A stretch of 64,000 bases of DNA from NCBI GenBank assembly GCA_963575745.1, contig CAUYUJ010021171.1, forward strand, positions 132,501-196,500, read 5' to 3'. The first letter of the stretch is position 1, and each line of letters opens with the position of its first letter. Made by a program: the position numbers and the translations under genes. Below the pieces are notes generated by a model. The model was given only the letters and a program-made list of their open reading frames with translations, was not told the DNA's origin and did not search any database. Positions 44,509-54,949 of the stretch are shown piece by piece. This DNA comes from Prorocentrum cordatum. Taxonomy: Eukaryota; Sar; Dinophyceae; Prorocentrales; Prorocentraceae.

Positions 44509-44875
44509 CCTCGTGGGGGCGATATTGAGGCCTAGCCCATGTGAGATGACAAGGTGAGAAGTCAAAATCATAGAGTTCCATCTCGGTTTGGGACAATGTC
44601 TGGCTTCGCGGAGGAGTCCTGGAGGGTATCCCGGAGCTCTCCGGGGCTGCCTTGAGCGCCTCGGGAAGCGTCTCGAGTGTCTCATCGACCGTCAGAGACC
44701 ACTGGAGGCCGTCGTGGGGATGGCACGGGGCTATCTCGGGCCGCCTGGCTGGCGCTCTGGTGGCCCTCCGGGGTGATTTGGGGCCCCCGAAATGCGCGGC
44801 AGGCCCCCAGCACCCACATTTGCGGTCGAGGTCGCGGCCCCAAGGCCCCTGGGCCCAGTACGCCGTTATGAATAC

Positions 44876-44876
44876 G

Positions 44877-44924
<48 letters not shown>

Positions 44925-45035
44925 GACACACACACAGTGTACAAACAAACATACATACAAACAAACATACATACATACAAACATACATACAAACATACAT
45001 CCATACTTACTTACATACTTACATACCTACATGCA
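44876..45035 (+). repeat. TA, CA and ACAT microsatellite, left of the retrotransposon
   Basis: (TA)n to about 44916, CACACA, then ACAAACATACATACAT words. Confidence 0.97.
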
Positions 45036-45145
45036 TCTACATAATTCAGGGACTCCACCCTTTTTGGAGGCCCCACCCTTTTGGAGGCCCAGGCCCAAGG
45101 AGAGCTTCCCGATAAGTTCCGAGTCTACTCAGCGCGTAGCGCTCG

Positions 45146-46174
45146 CTATATGGGGAGCGCGCGGCGCCTAGTATATACAACTCCATCGCACGATGAAAGA
45201 GAGAGCTCTTCACATTCCCAACACAGACCTCGAATGATATAATCAACATCGACAGCTTGTCTGACCTGAAAAATATGCGGTCGACCGCTGCACCTTTCAT
45301 ACATTGGGAACCAACGAATCACTGCACATTCAGAGAGGTATCCTGCTCCAAACCGCTCGGTAACTTCGCTCACTACCACCTGCCCCCCGCTAGCGGTCGG
45401 AGTGATGTTCAGGCCCGGCGACTCTGTGGAGTTGTCGCCGTCGTGAGGGCCGGCATTGAGGGGGGCCGTGATGCCCTCGGCCACGGTGTCATCCGACGTC
45501 GGCGTCGAAAGCCTCGGGCCCACGCCCCCGTCTTGTGGCCCTGTGGCCCAGCTCGCCAGCCGGCAGACCCAGCGCCAAGCTCGAATGACGAAGGAAGGCG
45601 CCACCAGAACTGGGGCGTGGCCCAAGGCGCCCTTGGACAGCGACAGGTCGGGCTGCGGGATGGTGGCCTCAAGAGCCTCTTGCAGCATCGCATCGATCTT
45701 CAGGTACTCGGGCGAGATGTCCGAGAAGAGGTTCCAGTAGGCTGTGAAGGATGCCTCGGCGCTGCGCCATGCTAGGTCCACATGGCCTACGTCAAAATGC
45801 TTCATCCACAGCTCCAGCGCCGTAAACCGCCCCCTGCTGCAGAAGTGATCCCAGTGGACTTCCACCAGAGGTCGGGTCGGAGATGAAAGCTCTAGGACGC
45901 GGGCGAGGGAGTGGCGCCAGTGGGAAGGCAAGGCCATTAAGCCTTGCGCCTTTGGCGCTAGGATGGCCTCCAAGAGGTCATCGCTGCCGTCGAAAAAGAG
46001 GCGGCCGGCGGAGCTCTTGACGGTGACACTGGTGAGGTCAATCCCCTCCCAGACTGTCTCTGCGAAGATAAGGGTGTTATCTGTGATTGCTGAGAAAATC
46101 TGGGCTGCGCTCGAAGATGCATTAGCTCCCGCATGCATCGCGCGCCGCGCGGCCTCGCCCACCTGCTCGGCCAT
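45146..46174 (-). CDS. Uncharacterised 342-aa ORF beside the retrotransposon
   Basis: This frame is uninterrupted for 342 codons from MAEQVGEAARRAMHAG. Just upstream in the same frame a hydrophobic stretch (GILILALLLPAAW) precedes the Met, so the true start may lie earlier and the protein may have one membrane segment. The central part has several conserved-looking aromatic blocks: ETVWEGIDLTSVTV, EVHWDHFCSRGRFTALELWMKHFDVGHVDLAWRSAEASF. I recognise the general style from dinoflagellate predicted proteins but know no function. It lies 3' of the recombinase on the same strand, so it may be an accessory ORF of the element or an unrelated neighbour. Its intactness contrasts with the decayed element. 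Confidence 0.55.
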   Translation of the reverse strand: MAEQVGEAARRAMHAGANASSSAAQIFSAITDNTLIFAETVWEGIDLTSVTVKSSAGRLFFDGSDDLLEAILAPKAQGLMALPSHWRHSLARVLELSSPTRPLVEVHWDHFCSRGRFTALELWMKHFDVGHVDLAWRSAEASFTAYWNLFSDISPEYLKIDAMLQEALEATIPQPDLSLSKGALGHAPVLVAPSFVIRAWRWVCRLASWATGPQDGGVGPRLSTPTSDDTVAEGITAPLNAGPHDGDNSTESPGLNITPTASGGQVVVSEVTERFGAGYLSECAVIRWFPMYERCSGRPHIFQVRQAVDVDYIIRGLCWECEELSLSSCDGVVYTRRRALPI

Positions 46175-46577
46175 GTCCGACGCGATCGTGACCGAACGCG
46201 CGAGCCGTGGGCTCCACGCGGCGGGCAGCAGCAGTGCCAGGATCAGGATGCCAAACCCGCAGCCAGACTGGCAGCTGGAGACAAGACGGAACGCCCTCCA
46301 CGCCCACCATCACCACCTTCTCTTGCGCCCGTGCGCTTTGGGCGTTGGTGGCGGGGCCTTGACCGGCGTCGGGGCCATGGCTTTCGGTCCGTCGCATGTC
46401 GTAGACTGCCAGGAAGGTGGCGGTGTAGAAAATGGCGCGCTGAATGCAGAAGGGGCCCCCAGGCCAGGCGGTAGCACCCGCGAACCTGATGGCGGAAAAT
46501 GCGAGCTCGGAGGCTGCGTCGCGGCTCTGGCCAGCTCCAGCCCCGAGGGAGACTGCCAGGAACCGTCGGGTAGCCCC

Positions 46578-47517
46578 TTAGAGCCCTTCGGTGCCACGTA
46601 GTGATCGGGCCGTGCAAATGGCCCAACGTCGAGCTGCCCAATCGAGAGCGGGGCCCCAGCCGGCCGCCTTGAGCCCGACAGCTATATGGGCAGCCTGGAC
46701 CATGTCACTGTATACCCTCAGGGAGCTGTCTACTTTCCAGCGGCCCGTCTCACGGATCTGGTCGAAAGACGTGCCCCAATCGCTAGCCTCCGAAGCAAAA
46801 CCTGCGCGGGGGCTGCGAGGGGCCCAGCCCATCTGCATGTTACATTCGCTCTGGATCGCGTTAAACAGCTTTCGGTACTGCTACAGGGAGTAGGGAAATA
46901 GGCGGCCTCCTGAGGCCATGCGAGCCCTCAAAGTCCTCAAGATGTTGACCGAGACGGGGTTGTGGGCCTCCGCGATGGCGTTAGACTGGGGTCTCTTGGC
47001 CTCGGTGTTTGCCTCGATGCCTCGGCCGATGATCAGGGGGGCGCGGCCCCGCTCGCACCCAGAATCAGCAAGAAACACAAGGTCGGAGGTAGCGATGCCC
47101 AACATCTCGCTAGGATGCGCACCCACTTTTCCCTGGACCATGATGCCAACAACTTGGCGAGGTGCGTGCCGAACACTGAGCTGGGCGCTAACGAATGCCT
47201 GAGCTGCGCTGACCATCGGCGCGGTGTGCTTGGTCTGGTGCGCGAGCTCCCAGCCACGCAAGGCCGCGCGGCATCTGGGGTGGCGGCCTCTCAGCCGCGG
47301 AAACTTGAATTTCGACGGCGGCAAGCAGGCTCGCGAAATGACTCCTGGGCGGGGCGGCGGCCGACTTGCATTCCATCAGCGCGTCGCCCCACTCGTCCGG
47401 GGACCATGGGTTCGCGCCTTCTGCCGCGCACCACCGGTGAAATTCTGCAGCCCGCCGTCGGTATATCAGCAAAGTCGCGGCTTGCGCTCGGCCCTCCAGG
47501 CGCGGGAGATCTGGCAC
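46578..47517 (-). pseudogene. Tyrosine recombinase of the retrotransposon
   Basis: The N-terminal arm-like part (47517-47188) reads LLIYRRRAAEFHRWCAAEGANPWSPDEWGDAL, typical of a SAM-like DNA-binding domain. The catalytic part (47324-46578, another frame) reads GAHPSEMLGIATSDLVF, where the family has R-P-S-E, so the first catalytic Arg is His here. Further on comes WAPRSPRAGFASEASDWG, where H-x-x-R is R-x-x-R, then IRETGRWKVDSSLRVYSDMV, with GRW and the nucleophilic Tyr kept. An in-frame TAG (46881-46883) separates LFPYSL from QYRKLFNAIQ. Two catalytic substitutions, one frameshift and one nonsense codon indicate an inactive enzyme. The family integrates circular cDNA through a covalent Tyr-DNA intermediate. 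Confidence 0.8.
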
Positions 47518-47949
47518 CCGAGGGCCCTAATGTATCAGCTCTGAATTGCGCGCAGGCTGCGCGCCCGCACTTCCGGCGCTGGGGCGCTGGGCCCCTCTGG
47601 TCCCTGACCGCGTCTCGGGTGGCCATCCGCGGGGGCCCTGTCTCCACCCAGGGGAGGTGCAATCGCGTGTCAGTAGCGCTCGTCAGGGCGCACCTCCTCC
47701 TCCTCAACATATTGTTGACTGGGCCATCTGTGCATCGACCCTTCGCGGCAGCACCCGCGCAGGCCACGTCGTCCTCCAAGCTGGCCTCGGGGTCGACAAC
47801 CAGGCGCGCGAGCACATCAACGCTGCCCGGCCCTCGCCCACCACGACGCGGTCGGACGTCCGCCAACGTCCAGCGTCCACGGGCGCCCAGATCGCCTCGC
47901 TGTCGACCCGGCCACTTGGGGCAGCGTTGACTGGCAAGTGATGCCCTTG

Positions 47950-48760
47950 CGAGGTAGGCCCGGGCTCCAGCACCTTCTGCAGATGCCCCGGCTTGGCCAT
48001 GGCCGCGCCCAAGCGTGTCCCAGCGCGCCAGAGACCCTTGACGCACTCCGGGTCAGCCTCGGCCACGACGGCGCCGTTGCCGCCCGCGTCGAAGCCCTGA
48101 GCCACCTCGGCGTCTGAAGCGAAAACCATCGGCAGCAGGTGGGGCCTTATGTCCGCGAGCCCCATGGCGCCCCGCTGCAACGCAATCGCCCCCCGTCTCG
48201 CAGAAGGCCACCACCTCCTCCAGCGGCGCCCCTCCTGTCGCGTGAACTGGAACAGGTGCCGCGGGGCGGACAGCCAGTGCCAGGCCGAAAGTGCCGCCCA
48301 GATCCACGCGCCCATGACCGTCGCCAAGTGGTCGAGGTGGACCCACTCCCAATCCGTCATGGTCTTCAGCGCCTCGTGCAACAGAGCTGCCTTGCGCGCG
48401 GGCCCGCGGGCCCGCGCGGGGCAGGCCTCAACCTCGTAGCCCGCGATGCGGCCCGCCAGGCCTTGCCCCCTCCTGTCCTTCACCAAGAAGCCTACGTTTT
48501 CGAAGGCGTCGGCCACCTGGTGGACGAGCCGGTTGACCTTCGCCTCGCCCGGGCCCTTCGCGCCCGCGCAGGCCGCGATCGGCCCGTCGTCGATGCGAAG
48601 GCAGAAGCTCGCGTCGCCGCCCCTCTGCACCGCGCCTCGATCGCGTGAGGAGATCTCGTTCAGGAACTGGTAGGCGCCATTCTCCAGAGTGCTCAAGTAG
48701 CTCGAGATCCTGGGGAACTTGGTCTCGCCCCTGATGCGTCCTGTCGGGCCAGCTCCGCTC
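47950..48760 (-). pseudogene. RT motif C, thumb and RNase H-like part of the retrotransposon
   Basis: The frame reads ISSYLSTLENGAYQFLNEISSRD, then SFCLRIDDGPIAACAG, in which I-D-D stands where reverse transcriptases have Y-x-D-D. Next is VNRLVHQVADAFENVGFLVKDRRG (thumb), WIWAALSAWHWLSAPRHLFQF, and MVFASDAEVAQGFDAGGNGAVVAE, which resembles the first strand of an RNase H (S/T-D-A ... G-G-x-G). The stretch is open for about 800 bp in one frame, unlike the rest of the element. The RNase H assignment is weaker than the RT one. Confidence 0.65.
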
Positions 48761-48821
48761 GCTGCAAAGCCGGCCAACGTCGCGCGATGTCCTCTGCTAT
48801 CCACCTGCACAGCGCGGGTGG

Positions 48822-49491
48822 TCAGGTGGCCAGCTTCGTCGTCTGGAAGATGCGGCTCACCTTGCCGTAGCTCCTCTCGCGCGCGCGGGAGCCGTCGCAC
48901 CTCGGCGCGGCGGCCGGCGCCAGCTGAAAGGCACCCGTTACCCTCGTGGGCTTCTGAGAAAGCCCGCCCATCACGCATTGGTCGAAAGCGATGCGCCTTG
49001 CTCCTGTCCTCTCCTCCGGGCCCATCAAGACGGCCGCGTCGAAGATCGACGTGTGCGGCTCCTCCTCGGGGTCGTCCGGGTGCCCCAGCAAACAGGCGCC
49101 TGCCCGGCGTGCCACTCCACCATGGGCGACTGAGCATGAGGAGGTTGCTCTCGCCTAGCCTCTCCGCCTCGGCGGGGCGCAGCCGTCCCCGAGGAAGTCC
49201 CCGCGCATATCGCCCTCGATCGTCGTCGTAGTGGGCCGGGGCATCCTGGCCGAAACCTGGCCCGACTCCAGGTCGAGCAGGGCGGCCCGCCCAGGATCAC
49301 GTCCACCAGACCCTCCATCACCAGGCCCCACAGCTGCTCGAACGCGTCAACCCGGCCCAGGCCCCACCGCGAGTCCACCGGCAGGTCCACCGCGAGCACG
49401 AGGAGCCCCAGGCTCAGCTTCTCCATGATCGTCTCCAAGTAGTGCTGGACGTCCTGGTCGCGGCGCCCCCCCCCCCCCCCGAATAGGTGCA
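48822..49491 (-). pseudogene. Cytosine-C5 methyltransferase-like segment
   Basis: AVMHLFGGGGG (about 49470-49491) fits motif I (F-x-G-x-G). LVLAVDLPVDSRWG fits the following acidic position. VDVILGGPPCSTWSRARF (about 49255-49310) fits motif IV, G-P-P-C-x-x-x-S, with the catalytic Cys. LLGHPDDPEEEP (about 49060-49100, another frame) sits where motif VI (E-N-V) would be; related sequences have L-L-E-H-P here. Methylation of cytosine by this domain is inference: target-recognition and late motifs were not identified, and a frameshift separates motifs IV and VI. A run of C at 49469-49482 may be the site of an indel or of assembly error. Confidence 0.6.
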
Positions 49492-49499
49492 TGACCGCG

Positions 49500-50400
49500 A
49501 AGGCCCCCCCGTCCCCGAGCTGCGCCTGCCTGACAGCCTCCACCCAACTCGCTACCGAATAGTCCTGCGACAATGGAGGCGTTTCCCGGCGAGCTCGTCG
49601 GCGGTCAGCCCAACTCTGGTCACTCAGCATCCGGCGGGTGCTAGTCCACACTGCACTACGCTCCTTCGAAGCACTCACCAAGGGCCGTCTCAGCGTGATC
49701 GAGCAGATCCGCGCGTTGATCGACATCAGGATGTGCACGCTGCGTGAGCTGCCCATCACCGGGCGCCTCCGCATCGGATACACAAAGCGTGCGTCGAAGC
49801 TCGGGCGGGCCTGTAGGCCAGGCGGCAGGTGCGAAAAAACTGCCCCAGCCCTCGCGGGGAGCACGCCCTGCCGCCCCCACATCCACCGCGACGCCCCCAC
49901 GGCCGAGAAGGCGTTGCTCTGGTCGAATGCCCCGGCCACCGTCGTCAGACGGGATGTGGAGCCGACCCGGTGCGCTTCCTCCGTGAAGTCCGCGCTCCGC
50001 TCGCCCCCGCATGATGACCTCGCGTCGGCGTCCACCCGTCTTCTCTGCCACCGCGCTGACACCCGCGATGGCCTTCACCTCCTCGGCCAGGCCGAAGTGC
50101 CACAGGTTGGGAGGGAGGTTCCCTCTGGCGAAGCACTTCTCGCACTCCTCGCGGGCGCCCTCCACGAGCCCGAACTTCGCCTGCATATCCTCGAGCAGCA
50201 CGCGGCTCCGCAAGTCGGCCCGCTCTCGGTGGGACTCCTCGCAGCTGTAGTGCAAGGCCTCCTCTGGCTCGAAAGTCTCGAGCACCTTCGCGCACCTCTC
50301 CACCTCCGGCTCGTCAATGTCCCCCGCTCTCAGGCCCTCGCGAGCAGACGGGCGCGATGGCTTGCCGTACCCCGCCTCCTCCACGCGAGCTAGCTCCAAC
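49500..50400 (-). pseudogene. RT motifs A and B of the retrotransposon
   Basis: The N-terminal part reads EKCFARGNLPPNLWHFGLAEEVKAIAGVSAVAEKTG (frame from 50402). After a frame change, VAGAFDQSNAFSAVGASRWMW carries motif A (F-D-Q-S-N-A-F), and VYPMRRRPVMGSSRSVHILMSIN (about 49725-49790) corresponds to motif B (M-G-S-S-x-S-V-H-I-L-M). SVASWVEAVRQAQLGDGG then leads directly into the methyltransferase-like segment instead of motif C. Confidence 0.65.
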
Positions 50401-51970
50401 ACCGCTGGGGCGCCAGTCGGACAAATGTCTCGGCGCGCCGCTGCCAGTCTCTTAGCTTCTCGTCGTCCGCCCTGTGCGCCTGGCCGCGCTGACCCCGCAT
50501 CTTCTCCGACAAGCTACTCACGCCACGGGGTCTGCGCGCGAGCCTGCATCCATGGAGTTGATCCCGCGTGCGCACTCGTTCGCGAGGGCCCAGAGCTCGA
50601 GCCACCACTTGAAGCGGCGACGCAGCCTGCCCGATCGGCCCGTCAACGCCTTGGGCCGCCCCGACAGCGCGATGGGCAGGAGCGGCTCCCTGCTCGGCCG
50701 TGCCGAGACCACCTGCTGCAGCGCGGGGCGCAGTGTGGCACGCCGTCGCGGCACCCACGCTGCCTCGGCGCTCCGCGCCGCGACGGCAGGCTCGTCGGGG
50801 CGCGCGCCGCGCCCTCAGGAGGCGGCCGGGGGCGGCGCCGCCGCCCCTGCCCCCGCCTCCCCCACCGCGTCCACCTCCGCGGCCACGGCCGCGGCTCTCG
50901 CCCATCCCCCCCTCCTTCGTTTTCCTCAACTGCAGCTCGGACTCCATCCGCTCGCGCTCTGGTGCTCCGTCATCGAGTGCGACGTCGCCGAAGACACTAT
51001 CCGCGTGGGCGCTACGTCCGTGGATCCGCCCGGGGGGGATATATGCCAAGCATGCTGGGCCCCGGCGCGGCCACCTCTCCGCTGTTCGTGCACGTGCGTG
51101 GCCATCCGCCGCAGCGCGATCTCCATCATGTCGTCGGCCGCCAGAGCCCAGAGCCCGCGGCCAGCGCCGCCTCCGCGCCCAGATGGTCGAGGCTGGCCGC
51201 CAGCTCCTCGGGCCTCGGTGGCGACGCCGTCAGGGCCCCGACGTAGCCGAAGCCCACGAGCAGCCTCTCCACCTCGGGGGCCAGCTGACAGGTCATCTCG
51301 AGCGAGCGCACGCTCGACCAGAAGCGCTTGCCCCACGCGAGGTCCTGACCGCGGGCCCCTGCGTAGGCCTGCGGCAGCTTCTTGGGCTGCTTGGCCTGGC
51401 TGCGCACTCGGACCGAGTCAGCCGCAGGTCTGTGCTCTGGGACTCCTCCAGCTCCAACGGTCACGGGCGCGGGGGCGGGAGGCGAGGGCGTCGTCGGACG
51501 AGCGGTCGCCCCCACCCATGCTCCCAAGTCGCCTGGGGAGGCGGCGCCCGCTGGGGCTGGCATGGTCGCCGCCTGCGGGCCGAAGGGCCCCGCGGCGCCG
51601 CCTGGGAAACCCAGGGTCGTCACCCCCCAGCACCTGCGGAATGCCCGCGGGGGGCGCGGCGTCGCCCATGGCGTAGCCCCCTAGCCCGCCAGGTGCGCCC
51701 GTGCCACGCTGGTCCTGCTCCGTCATCGTCAGCTGCATATCCGTGCCCAGCTGCTCCCGCCAACGTCAACTGCTGCATCTGCTGGAATAGCTGAGCCATG
51801 GCCTGCTCCGAGCGACGCCAGTCAGCACGGAGTCGCCAAGCCTCGCGAGCCAGGCCCCGCAGGCCCGACAGTGCACCCAGCACTCCTCCGCTGCGTGGCA
51901 TCAACCTGCGGCGGCCTGTCGAGGCCGTCTGTCCGGCAACGACGGCCACGAAGCCGAACGCCATCATGGG
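50400..51970 (-). pseudogene. Gag-like N-terminal region of the retrotransposon
   Basis: No known domain is certain. From 51967 the frame gives GLAREAWRLRADWRRSEQAMAQLFQQMQQL, probably helical. A second frame (51623-51126) is Pro/Ala-rich, then GARGQDLAWGKRFWSSVRSLEMTCQLAPEVERLLVGFGYVGALT. Next come Gly/Arg-rich repeats (about 50830-50900) and, in another frame, RRFKWWLELWALANECARGINSMDAG (about 50540-50620), just before the RT. Position and composition suggest a nucleic-acid-binding structural protein. Confidence 0.45.
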
Positions 51971-52289
51971 GGCTCACCCCGCGGCCCGCCACCAGCTCCC
52001 AGCTGCGCCCGCGGGCGGGCGGGCCCGTCGGCGGGGCTGTCGTCGTCTCCTCGGATCCTGCCTCCGAGGCTGGCGCCATGGCGCGCAGCCCTCTCTCGCC
52101 TGAGCGGCGACGCCGGGAAAGACCCACCGAGCTCCTGGCGTCGGGTTCGGGGGCGAGTGGAAACGGCGAGGCGTCCGCGGAGGCACCTCTTAATTCCCTA
52201 AGGGAACCGCGGTGTCTTTGATCTGTCATGCTGCGGAGCCCCACCCTGCAGGCCCCTTCGCTGACTACAGTAAATACACGTTTGCAAAC

Positions 52290-52785
52290 GCACTCACCCA
52301 TACACACACACAAACATATATACATACATACATACATACATACATACATACATACATACATACATACATACATACATACATACATACATACACACACACA
52401 TACATACATACATACATACATACATACATACATACATACATACATGCATACATACATACATACATACGTACATACACACATACATCCATACATACATACA
52501 TACATACATACACACACATACATACATACACACATACCTACCTATCTACCTACCTACCTACCTACCTACATACATACATACATACATACAACTATTTCAT
52601 ATATATATATATATATAAAAATGTATATACAAACATACATACAACGACACATACAAACGTACATACATACATACATGTATGCATATGGACATACATACAT
52701 ACATACATACATACATACATACATGCATGCATGCATGCATACATACATACATACATACATACATACATGTTCTTATATTCTCATC
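52290..52785 (+). repeat. ACAT microsatellite, right of the retrotransposon
   Basis: Nearly 500 bp of CATA units with phased CACA, CCTA, TA and TGCA variants. Frames such as Tyr/Ile/His/Thr or Met/Tyr/Val/Cys repeats are artefacts. Confidence 0.98.
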
Positions 52786-52984
52786 ACCCAGACCCCCCCC
52801 CCCTACACCAGACCCCCCAACCCAGGGGCGCCCTCGACGGCCTTTCGGACGTCTCAGCGGCACCCTGGACGCACCTGAAAAAGGTCAGCTGGCCCTCCCG
52901 GGCCCCCCAGGGCGCTGTTAAGAGAGCCCCGAAGAAGCAACGGTCGTTCAACTCCTTGGGGAAATTTGCATAAGCTTAACATCT

Positions 52985-53285
52985 GCGCAGTTTGGGACTT
53001 CGCAGCGCCCAAGACGGCCCGATGGGCCCCCGAAATCGCCACAAGACGGCCCAAGAGGCCCCCCAGAGGGTTTGAAAACGGCCGAAGAGGGCCCCCAAAT
53101 TCACCCAGAGATCCCACGAAAGCCATGGGAGACCCCCAAGAAGGCACTGGAAGCTCCCAAGAGGGCCCCATATAGTTTCAGAACACCTCTGGAAGGCACC
53201 AGCTCCAAAAGACAGCCAAACAAGGCCCCGGGGAGGCCCATGAGGACCACAGGACGGCCTAAAAGGGCCCCCAAAACGCCCAGGC
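52985..53285 (+). repeat. CCAAGA-GGC repeat family
   Basis: AGACGGCCCAAGAGGCCCCC and related words; same family as above. Confidence 0.8.
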
Positions 53286-53757
53286 GGTGTTTTCCCACGA
53301 AGTACATCGAGGTGACCTGGCGATCTTCTTCCCACGCATGGCTCGAGGTTCATTATTCCTCTATCGAGAGGGACAGGCAATGGTCTAGATTGGAAGTTCG
53401 ACGATCGCAAATTTTCTGCGTGCCTGGGGCCCTCCAGGCATTCAGGGCGCTAACGAAAATCGGCTTGTTCGGAGCTACTGCGACATCTTCGGCGCGTCAT
53501 GGGAACGCCCCTTACTTCCTCAGAGGACCTTCGAGGGCGAGATAAAAAAATCATTCCTTCCCCGCCCCCGCGCGCAAGCGTGCAGGCGCATCGGGCGAGC
53601 GCGGTGTCAGCGGGCACCCAGGACACCAGGAGAATGAACTGGTCGCCCGCCCAGGCGCCGAGGCCCCCCCCGCTGAAGCAAGCGGCGATTGATTGCTTTG
53701 CGGGGGGAAGGGGTCCGGAACAAAGCGCATGGCGCGAAACGCCAATGCAGTCTTTTA

Positions 53758-54050
53758 ATGTGTATACATATACACATATATATATGTGTATATGTATATA
53801 TACATACATACATACATACATATAAAGTTGTGTATACATATATATATGTGTGTGTGTCTATATTCCCTTCGCTATATTTCTATGAGCCGGGGGGGAACTG
53901 GGGCCGCCGCTGCGGTTGCTAAGTGGTTACCGGGGTTGCTAAGTGGTTCGGGCGGTTTAGTTTAGGTTAGTAAACAGGTTGTACGTTGGTTAGTAAACAG
54001 GTTACTCAGTAGGTTAAGTGGGCAGTTACTAACCTGGTTACTAACTTGCA
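53758..54050 (+). repeat. TA/CA microsatellite then GGTTAGTAAACAGGTT repeats
   Basis: TATATACATACATACATACA to about 53865, then TTGCTAAGTGGTT (twice) and GGTTAGTAAACAGGTT-like words to 54050. Confidence 0.8.
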
Positions 54051-54344
54051 AACCAGATTATGGCTTCTTGGGATCCGCGAAAACCATGTTGGGATTTGTG
54101 ATGTCCTACGTGGTCGAACGTGCTCTGGGCTTCCTGGAGCTCTCGAAACCCGCGGTGGGATATATGATTTCTTTGTTGTTTTGGCAAGGGGGCTGTCCAA
54201 ACATCCATCAGGCGCACGGTTAATCATTAATGCGGCAATGCTCGGGCGCGCACGGATGACCGTTGGCGCTGGCGAACTGTAGGGCACGGGCACAGCCGAC
54301 ATCTCGCCCTCGACCCATGGGTGAAACTCCTTGCTGCTGGATCC

Positions 54345-54500
54345 TGCGGTCGTTGTCATCGAGGACGTTTTCGTTATCGTCGTCGTCGTCGTCGTGGTCG
54401 TTATCCTCGTCGTCGTTGTCGTGACCGTCGTCGTTATCGTCGTCGTCGTCGTCGTCGATGTCGCCGTGGATGTGTTCTGTTTTCCGGTCGTCGTCGTGTT
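54345..54500 (+). repeat. GTC/CGT microsatellite
   Basis: GTCGTCGTC runs with GTTATC interruptions. Frames here are composition artefacts. Confidence 0.9.
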
Positions 54501-54949
54501 CGCTACGGGGCCCAGCGGCATGCCGCTCCCGCGCCCAGCAGCGCGCCGCTCCTGCGACCCGCCAGGCACGACCCCCAGCGCAGAACGAGAGGAGGAGGAG
54601 GGAGGGCGGAGGGAAGGTGGATGGAGAGCGCGAGGAGGGCGGGAGGTGGTGGGGGGAGAGCGCGAGGAAGACGGCGAATAAGGGGAGAGAGGACTGGGCA
54701 GCCCTACTGGCCACCAGCAAAAACCTGTGACCGACCGCTCGCAAGCAACTACTGCACCCCCACTCCCCCTCATCCTCCCCCCCCTCCCTCTGCTCCTCCT
54801 CCTCCTCCTCCCCCATCCGCCTCCTCGTCCTGATCGACCTTTTTTTGATTGCCAGCGTGGGTTTTCCTTCACTCGCCCCCTTCCTTCCCCCCCCCCTCAT
54901 CCTCCTCCCCCCCCCTGCTCCTCGTCGCACCCCCCCCCCTCCCGCCGCG

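Larger units (their letters stand above)
46578..52110 (-). mobile_element. Degenerate tyrosine-recombinase retrotransposon (DIRS-like) carrying a C5-MTase-like segment
   Basis: Minus-strand order: gag-like region (about 50400-51970), RT motifs A and B (about 49720-49930), a cytosine-methyltransferase-like segment (about 48820-49491), RT motif C (about 48580), an RNase H-like Asp motif (about 48110), and a tyrosine recombinase (46578-47517). RT plus tyrosine recombinase without a DDE integrase is the hallmark of DIRS-type elements. Frames shift repeatedly and a nonsense codon interrupts the recombinase. Terminal repeats were not identified. TACA/ATAC microsatellites lie on both sides (44876-45030 and 52290-52785). 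Confidence 0.75.

Noticed and set aside
43799-45004. 401-codon frame (-) overlapping actin
   Set aside because: An out-of-frame shadow of actin extended through the ACAT microsatellite.
52212-52973. 253-codon Tyr/Ile/His/Thr frame and Met/Tyr/Val/Cys frames opposite
   Set aside because: Translation of the ACAT microsatellite.
53940-54050. Telomere-like GGTTAG/TTTAG words
   Set aside because: The unit is GGTTAGTAAACAGGTT, not a TTTAGGG array, and it is internal and short.
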